Shown here: positions 60,996-64,000 of the stretch, in pieces
How the letters are laid out: every line of letters starts with the position of its first letter
How positions within the stretch are numbered: the first letter of the stretch is position 1
Source of the DNA: UBA2365 sp964594045
GTDB lineage: Bacteria; Bacteroidota; Bacteroidia; Chitinophagales; Saprospiraceae
Direction of reading: 5' to 3'
Assembly: GCA_964594045.1 (NCBI GenBank)
Contig: CAZQKR010000001.1
Span: 62,001-126,000 of the forward strand
DNA: 64,000 bases
Notes under the pieces: generated by a model
What the model was told of the DNA's origin: nothing
Database searches by the model: none
What the model saw: only the letters and a program-made list of their open reading frames with translations
Made by a program: the position numbers and the translations under genes

Positions 60996-61334
60996 ATACC
61001 TGAAATGCATCCTGATCAAAATATACACCAGCTGATTTGAATGGCTTAAACTTTTGAACAGATTATCCAAACTAATTTATTTCAAAAAAATCCTGAAAAA
61101 TCATTCTTAACCCCAAATTTTATCCAGTTGTACCCTATACATAAAAGTATAACAGACAATAATTTAAATAAAATCAAACCAATCAGGGTAGCCTATCCGG
61201 TATATATTAGAAAATACTAATACACTTAATTTTTTGAATTACTGTTAATTATATATTCTACGAAATAATCCTCAAATATACTTTATTCATTTCCCACGAT
61301 TAACAAATAGTTACATTAAACTATATGATCATAT
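60996..61334. other. AT-rich stretch between the candidate small RNAs
   Basis: No gene is visible. The sequence is strongly AT-rich and has several stops in all frames. Confidence 0.25.
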
Positions 61335-61426
61335 TTTGGCACGCTTTTTGTTTCATATATGGCGTATGAGTTTTGGTTATTAAATTGAGTAATGCCCGTG
61401 TTTATTCGTCTTTACACGGGCTTTTT
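61335..61426 (+). ncRNA. Candidate small RNA 2, similar to the first
   Basis: GAGTTTTGGTTATTAAATTG at about 61369-61388 resembles the 5' part of the first candidate, and an 8-bp GC-rich stem GCCCGTGT/ACACGGGC (61394-61401 with 61414-61421) with a T run follows. The promoter is weaker: TTTG at 61335-61338 and TATATGGC at 61356. The similarity in order, a GTTTTGGTT-TTAATTG block and then a hairpin, suggests two copies of one RNA type. Confidence 0.45.
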
Positions 61427-61492
61427 CATTTTCACAACTTTTCAACAGGTTTACCCTAAAATACTTTATTTTTATTTCAGAATTTAACCAAA

Positions 61493-61548
61493 TTTGCATA
61501 CCCTGCAAAATAAAAATTGTACATTTGTGTGATCATATTTTCACACAA
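61493..61548 (+). promoter_or_regulatory. Promoter and operator-like dyad of the aminotransferase gene
   Basis: TACATTTG (61520-61527) is a perfect -7 box, with TTTG at 61493-61496 (23-base spacing). An 8-bp inverted repeat TTGTGTGA/TCACACAA (61525-61532 with 61541-61548) with an 8-base spacer overlaps the start of transcription and ends 13 bases before the ATG, which fits a repressor site or a leader hairpin. Confidence 0.5.
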
Positions 61549-61561
61549 TTGACGCGTAATT

Positions 61562-62764
61562 ATGCCAAAAATTTCCAAGAAAGGCCTACGAATGCCTGAA
61601 TCTCCGATCAGAAAACTGGTCCCGTTTGCAGAAGCTGCCAAATCCCGTGGCACTAAAGTATATTTTCTTAACATCGGGCAGCCGGATATAGCCATGCCTA
61701 AGCAGGCATTGCAGGCCGTAAGGGATTTTGACCAGCCGCTGGTTCCTTACAGCCACTCAGCAGGGCACCTTTCTTACAGAACAAAACTGGTGGAGTATTA
61801 CCGGAAAAAAGATATTCACATTACTCCTGAAGACATCATTACCACAACAGGTGCGTCAGAAGCCTTGCTGATCGGCATGCAGGCGATCATGGATCCTGAG
61901 GACGAGATCATTATTCCCGAACCTTTTTATGCCAATTATCTGGGTTTTGCAGTCAATTCAGGGGTTAAGGTGGTCCCCATACCTTCCAGTATTGAAAACG
62001 GCTTCGCATTGCCCCCAATGGAGGATTTTGAAAAAGTGATCAATCCAAGGACTAAAGCGATCGTGATCTGCAATCCGAACAATCCAACCGGATATCTATA
62101 CTCCCGTGAAGAACTGGAAGTACTCAAGCAAATTGCGCTGAAATATAATCTGTTCCTGTTTGCAGACGAAGTGTACAGGGAATTCACCTATGATGGCAAA
62201 CAGCATCATTCGATCATGCAATTGGAAGGGCTGAATGAACATGTAGTGCTGATCGATTCTGTATCCAAAAGATACAGCGCCTGCGGGATCCGCATCGGGG
62301 CACTGATCTCCAAGAATAAGGAATTCATTTTCACATGTCTGAAGTTTGCACAGGCGCGCCTGAGTCCGCCATCATACGGTCAGATCGCAGCAGAGGCAGC
62401 GCTGGAAACGCCACAGGCTTATTTTGATGAAGTCATCCATGAGTATTCTGAACGTCGTGATTGTGTCGTCAGACGGATCAACGCCATGAAAGGAGCATTT
62501 TGCCCAAATCCATCAGGCGCGTTTTACGTAGTGGCCAGACTGCCCATTGACAATTCTGATCAGTTCTGCAGATGGTTGCTTGAACATTTTGAATACAACA
62601 AGGAAACGGTTATGCTTGCACCCGCATCCGGTTTTTATGAAACCAAAGGCCGCGGACTCGACGAGGTTCGCATCAGCTATGTGTTGAAGATTTCTGACCT
62701 GGAAAAAGCGATGGACCTGCTGGAAAAAGCAGTTGAAGTCTATCCCGGAAGGACAAATACCTGA
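61562..62764 (+). CDS. PLP-dependent class I/II aminotransferase (AspC-like)
   Basis: This is a 400-residue aminotransferase of the aspartate/tyrosine family. The PLP lysine is in DSVSKRYSACGIRIG (K near residue 238), with NPNNPTG at about 174 and the carboxylate-binding arginine in EVRISYVL. It starts MPKISKKGLRMPESPIRKLVPFAEAAKSRG. It should transfer an amino group to an oxoacid; aspartate or an aromatic amino acid is likely. It precedes the DUF1599 gene by 74 bases. Confidence 0.9.
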   Translation: MPKISKKGLRMPESPIRKLVPFAEAAKSRGTKVYFLNIGQPDIAMPKQALQAVRDFDQPLVPYSHSAGHLSYRTKLVEYYRKKDIHITPEDIITTTGASEALLIGMQAIMDPEDEIIIPEPFYANYLGFAVNSGVKVVPIPSSIENGFALPPMEDFEKVINPRTKAIVICNPNNPTGYLYSREELEVLKQIALKYNLFLFADEVYREFTYDGKQHHSIMQLEGLNEHVVLIDSVSKRYSACGIRIGALISKNKEFIFTCLKFAQARLSPPSYGQIAAEAALETPQAYFDEVIHEYSERRDCVVRRINAMKGAFCPNPSGAFYVVARLPIDNSDQFCRWLLEHFEYNKETVMLAPASGFYETKGRGLDEVRISYVLKISDLEKAMDLLEKAVEVYPGRTNT

Positions 62765-62838
62765 TCCTGATCAACGCTTTAGGAACTCATTAACAGTAGT
62801 TTTGAGAAAATTCCACCATATTTGCAAAAAACTGATAC

Positions 62839-63393
62839 TTGGAAAAGACATTGGCATCATACAGACGGATACTCGACCACTGTAAAGCGGTATTCCACCA
62901 GAAAATGATTGACTATGGCGCTTCCTGGAGAATTCTCAGACCCTCATCGCTGACCGATCAATTGTTCATTAAAGCAAAGCGGATCAGGAGCCTGCAGGAG
63001 AAAAAGGAAAGCAAAATCCCGGAAGGTATTGAGGCTGAATTTGAAGCCATTTACAATTATTCCGTCATTTCCCTTATTCAGCTTGAGCTGGGCCCGGCAG
63101 ATGAACCGGATCTGGAGGTGACAGAGGCTGTCTGGCATTATCAGCAAAAATCAGAAAAGATCTTGTCACTAATGCTGGATAAAAATCACGACTATGGCGA
63201 AGCCTGGAGAGATATGCGCATCAGCAGCATGACAGACCTGATCCTCGTCAAAATATTCAGGATCAAGCAAATAGAAGACAATGACGGAAAAACGACCATT
63301 TCTGAAGGCATTGAATCCAACCTGATGGACATAGCCAACTATGCGATGTTTTGTCTGATTCTGTTTGATGACCGGAAATCATCGGCCAACTGA
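62839..63393 (+). CDS. DUF1599 domain protein (TTG start)
   Basis: This 184-residue protein consists of two copies of a DUF1599 helical unit: FHQKMIDYGASWRILRPSSLTDQ in the first half and DKNHDYGEAWRDMRISSMTDL in the second. The start is TTG at 62839: an in-frame TGA lies two codons upstream and no nearby ATG gives the conserved N-terminus (MEKTLASYRRILDHCKAVFHQK). DUF1599 proteins are common in Bacteroidota and are related to nucleotide pyrophosphohydrolase-like (MazG-type) helices, but the function is unproved. It is followed by a DoxX-type gene. Confidence 0.85.
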   Translation: MEKTLASYRRILDHCKAVFHQKMIDYGASWRILRPSSLTDQLFIKAKRIRSLQEKKESKIPEGIEAEFEAIYNYSVISLIQLELGPADEPDLEVTEAVWHYQQKSEKILSLMLDKNHDYGEAWRDMRISSMTDLILVKIFRIKQIEDNDGKTTISEGIESNLMDIANYAMFCLILFDDRKSSAN

Positions 63394-63483
63394 CCAAACA
63401 ATTCAAAACGTCAAAAATTTACATAAATCAGAACAAAAAAATCATTGACCCGTTTAAATTAAACTATAAAAATCCGGAATATC

Positions 63484-64000
63484 ATGAGTTTACTTACTTT
63501 GCTGTTGATCATTTTCGTTGCGGCCCTTCTGCTGAGTTACCTGATGGTTAAGGTTTGGAAAAAATCCAAACAATGGCTGATGACCTTTTTACAGAACTAT
63601 ATCGGTATTTTATTCATCGTTTCCGGTTTTGTCAAGGCGATCGACCCATTGGGGACTGCCTACAAGATGGATGATTATTTCGCGGCCTTTGAGGTGCTGT
63701 TCCAGAATTCCTGGTTTTCCTTTCTGAGCCCCGTTTTTCCTTTTCTGACTGAATATTCCATCCTGATCTCTGTGTTGATGATCGTTTTTGAAATGTTGCT
63801 GGGTGTCATGCTGATCCTTGGAGCATTTCCGCTTTTTACAGCCTGGGGTTTTCTCCTGCTGATCATTTTATTCCTGTTTTTAACCGGATATACCTACCTT
63901 ACGGGGTATGTTCCGCCGGATATCAATTTCTGGCATTTCAGTCAATGGACCGCTTTTGACGCAGCCAATATGAAAGTGACCACTTGTGGGTGTTTTGGTG
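63484..64000 (+). CDS. DoxX-type membrane protein (3' end cut by window edge)
   Basis: The ATG at 63484 opens a frame that runs off the window after 172 codons. It encodes a protein of four or more transmembrane helices, beginning MSLLTLLLIIFVAALLLSYL, with YIGILFIVSGFVKAIDPLGTAYKMDDYF, the DoxX/MauE-type motif region, and ending TTCGCFG, a cysteine pair typical of MauE-like members that handle disulfides. It is 90 bases after DUF1599 and probably in its operon. Complete length and C-terminal features are not visible. Confidence 0.85.
   Translation, partial: MSLLTLLLIIFVAALLLSYLMVKVWKKSKQWLMTFLQNYIGILFIVSGFVKAIDPLGTAYKMDDYFAAFEVLFQNSWFSFLSPVFPFLTEYSILISVLMIVFEMLLGVMLILGAFPLFTAWGFLLLIILFLFLTGYTYLTGYVPPDINFWHFSQWTAFDAANMKVTTCGCFG

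Noticed and set aside
1..64000. CRISPR array or prophage
   Set aside because: No regularly spaced repeats, Cas genes, phage structural genes or lysis genes were seen. The island has no phage gene.

Overview
The window reads as a chromosomal segment of a Bacteroidota bacterium, most likely from the Saprospiraceae/Chitinophagales side of the phylum. The support is two giant secreted proteins with type IX secretion (T9SS) C-terminal domains, a sigma/TonB-receptor/FecR/DUF4249 surface-signalling cluster, Bacteroidota-only families (DUF3822, DUF3098, DUF4249, DUF1599, FISUMP), promoters of the TTTG-N19-TAnnTTTG type, and few Shine-Dalgarno sequences. No species can be named from sequence alone.

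Layout. 0-14.3 kb is core metabolism: the 5' part of ffh, a thioredoxin, a PLP enzyme with a dipeptide epimerase and an LD-carboxypeptidase (probably murein peptide recycling), a secreted S1/P1-nuclease or phospholipase C-like protein, tRNA-Leu(CAA), an acyl-CoA synthetase with an alpha/beta hydrolase, an ABC exporter pair, and etfB-etfA-bifunctional nuclease. 14.86-25.08 kb is a probable genomic island in the 3' end of tRNA-Lys(TTT). A 22-bp exact copy of the tRNA tail sits at the far end, next to the terminator that once followed the tRNA. The island carries a FISUMP protein, a small lipoprotein, a LytS/LytTR-type two-component system and a divergent five-gene operon of exported proteins (CsgG-like, LPP20-like, DUF6175-like and two unknowns). 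No integrase is visible. 25.2-36 kb holds a phosphodiesterase, a zinc-less-type MDR oxidoreductase and the two tandem T9SS proteins.

36-49 kb holds rsmD-DUF3822, tmRNA, truB-uppP-DUF3098, the sigma/TonB receptor/FecR/DUF4249 cluster, an HMG-CoA lyase and ndk. 49-64 kb holds nrnA with two FKBP-type lipoproteins, prfB with its programmed +1 frameshift, plsC, lysS, valS, an ECF sigma with a small membrane partner, an RluA enzyme, an aminotransferase, DUF1599 and the start of a DoxX-type membrane protein.

The most interesting parts are the tRNA-Lys island and its CsgG-like envelope operon. The divergent two-component system is the obvious candidate regulator, because a TTGATTTG direct repeat with the 21-bp period expected for LytTR proteins lies between them. 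Also notable are a bifunctional nuclease gene whose conserved N-terminus begins at ATC, a terminator written inside the coding sequence of a convergent gene, a MITE-like palindrome at 38.5 kb and a pair of candidate small RNAs at 60.9-61.4 kb.
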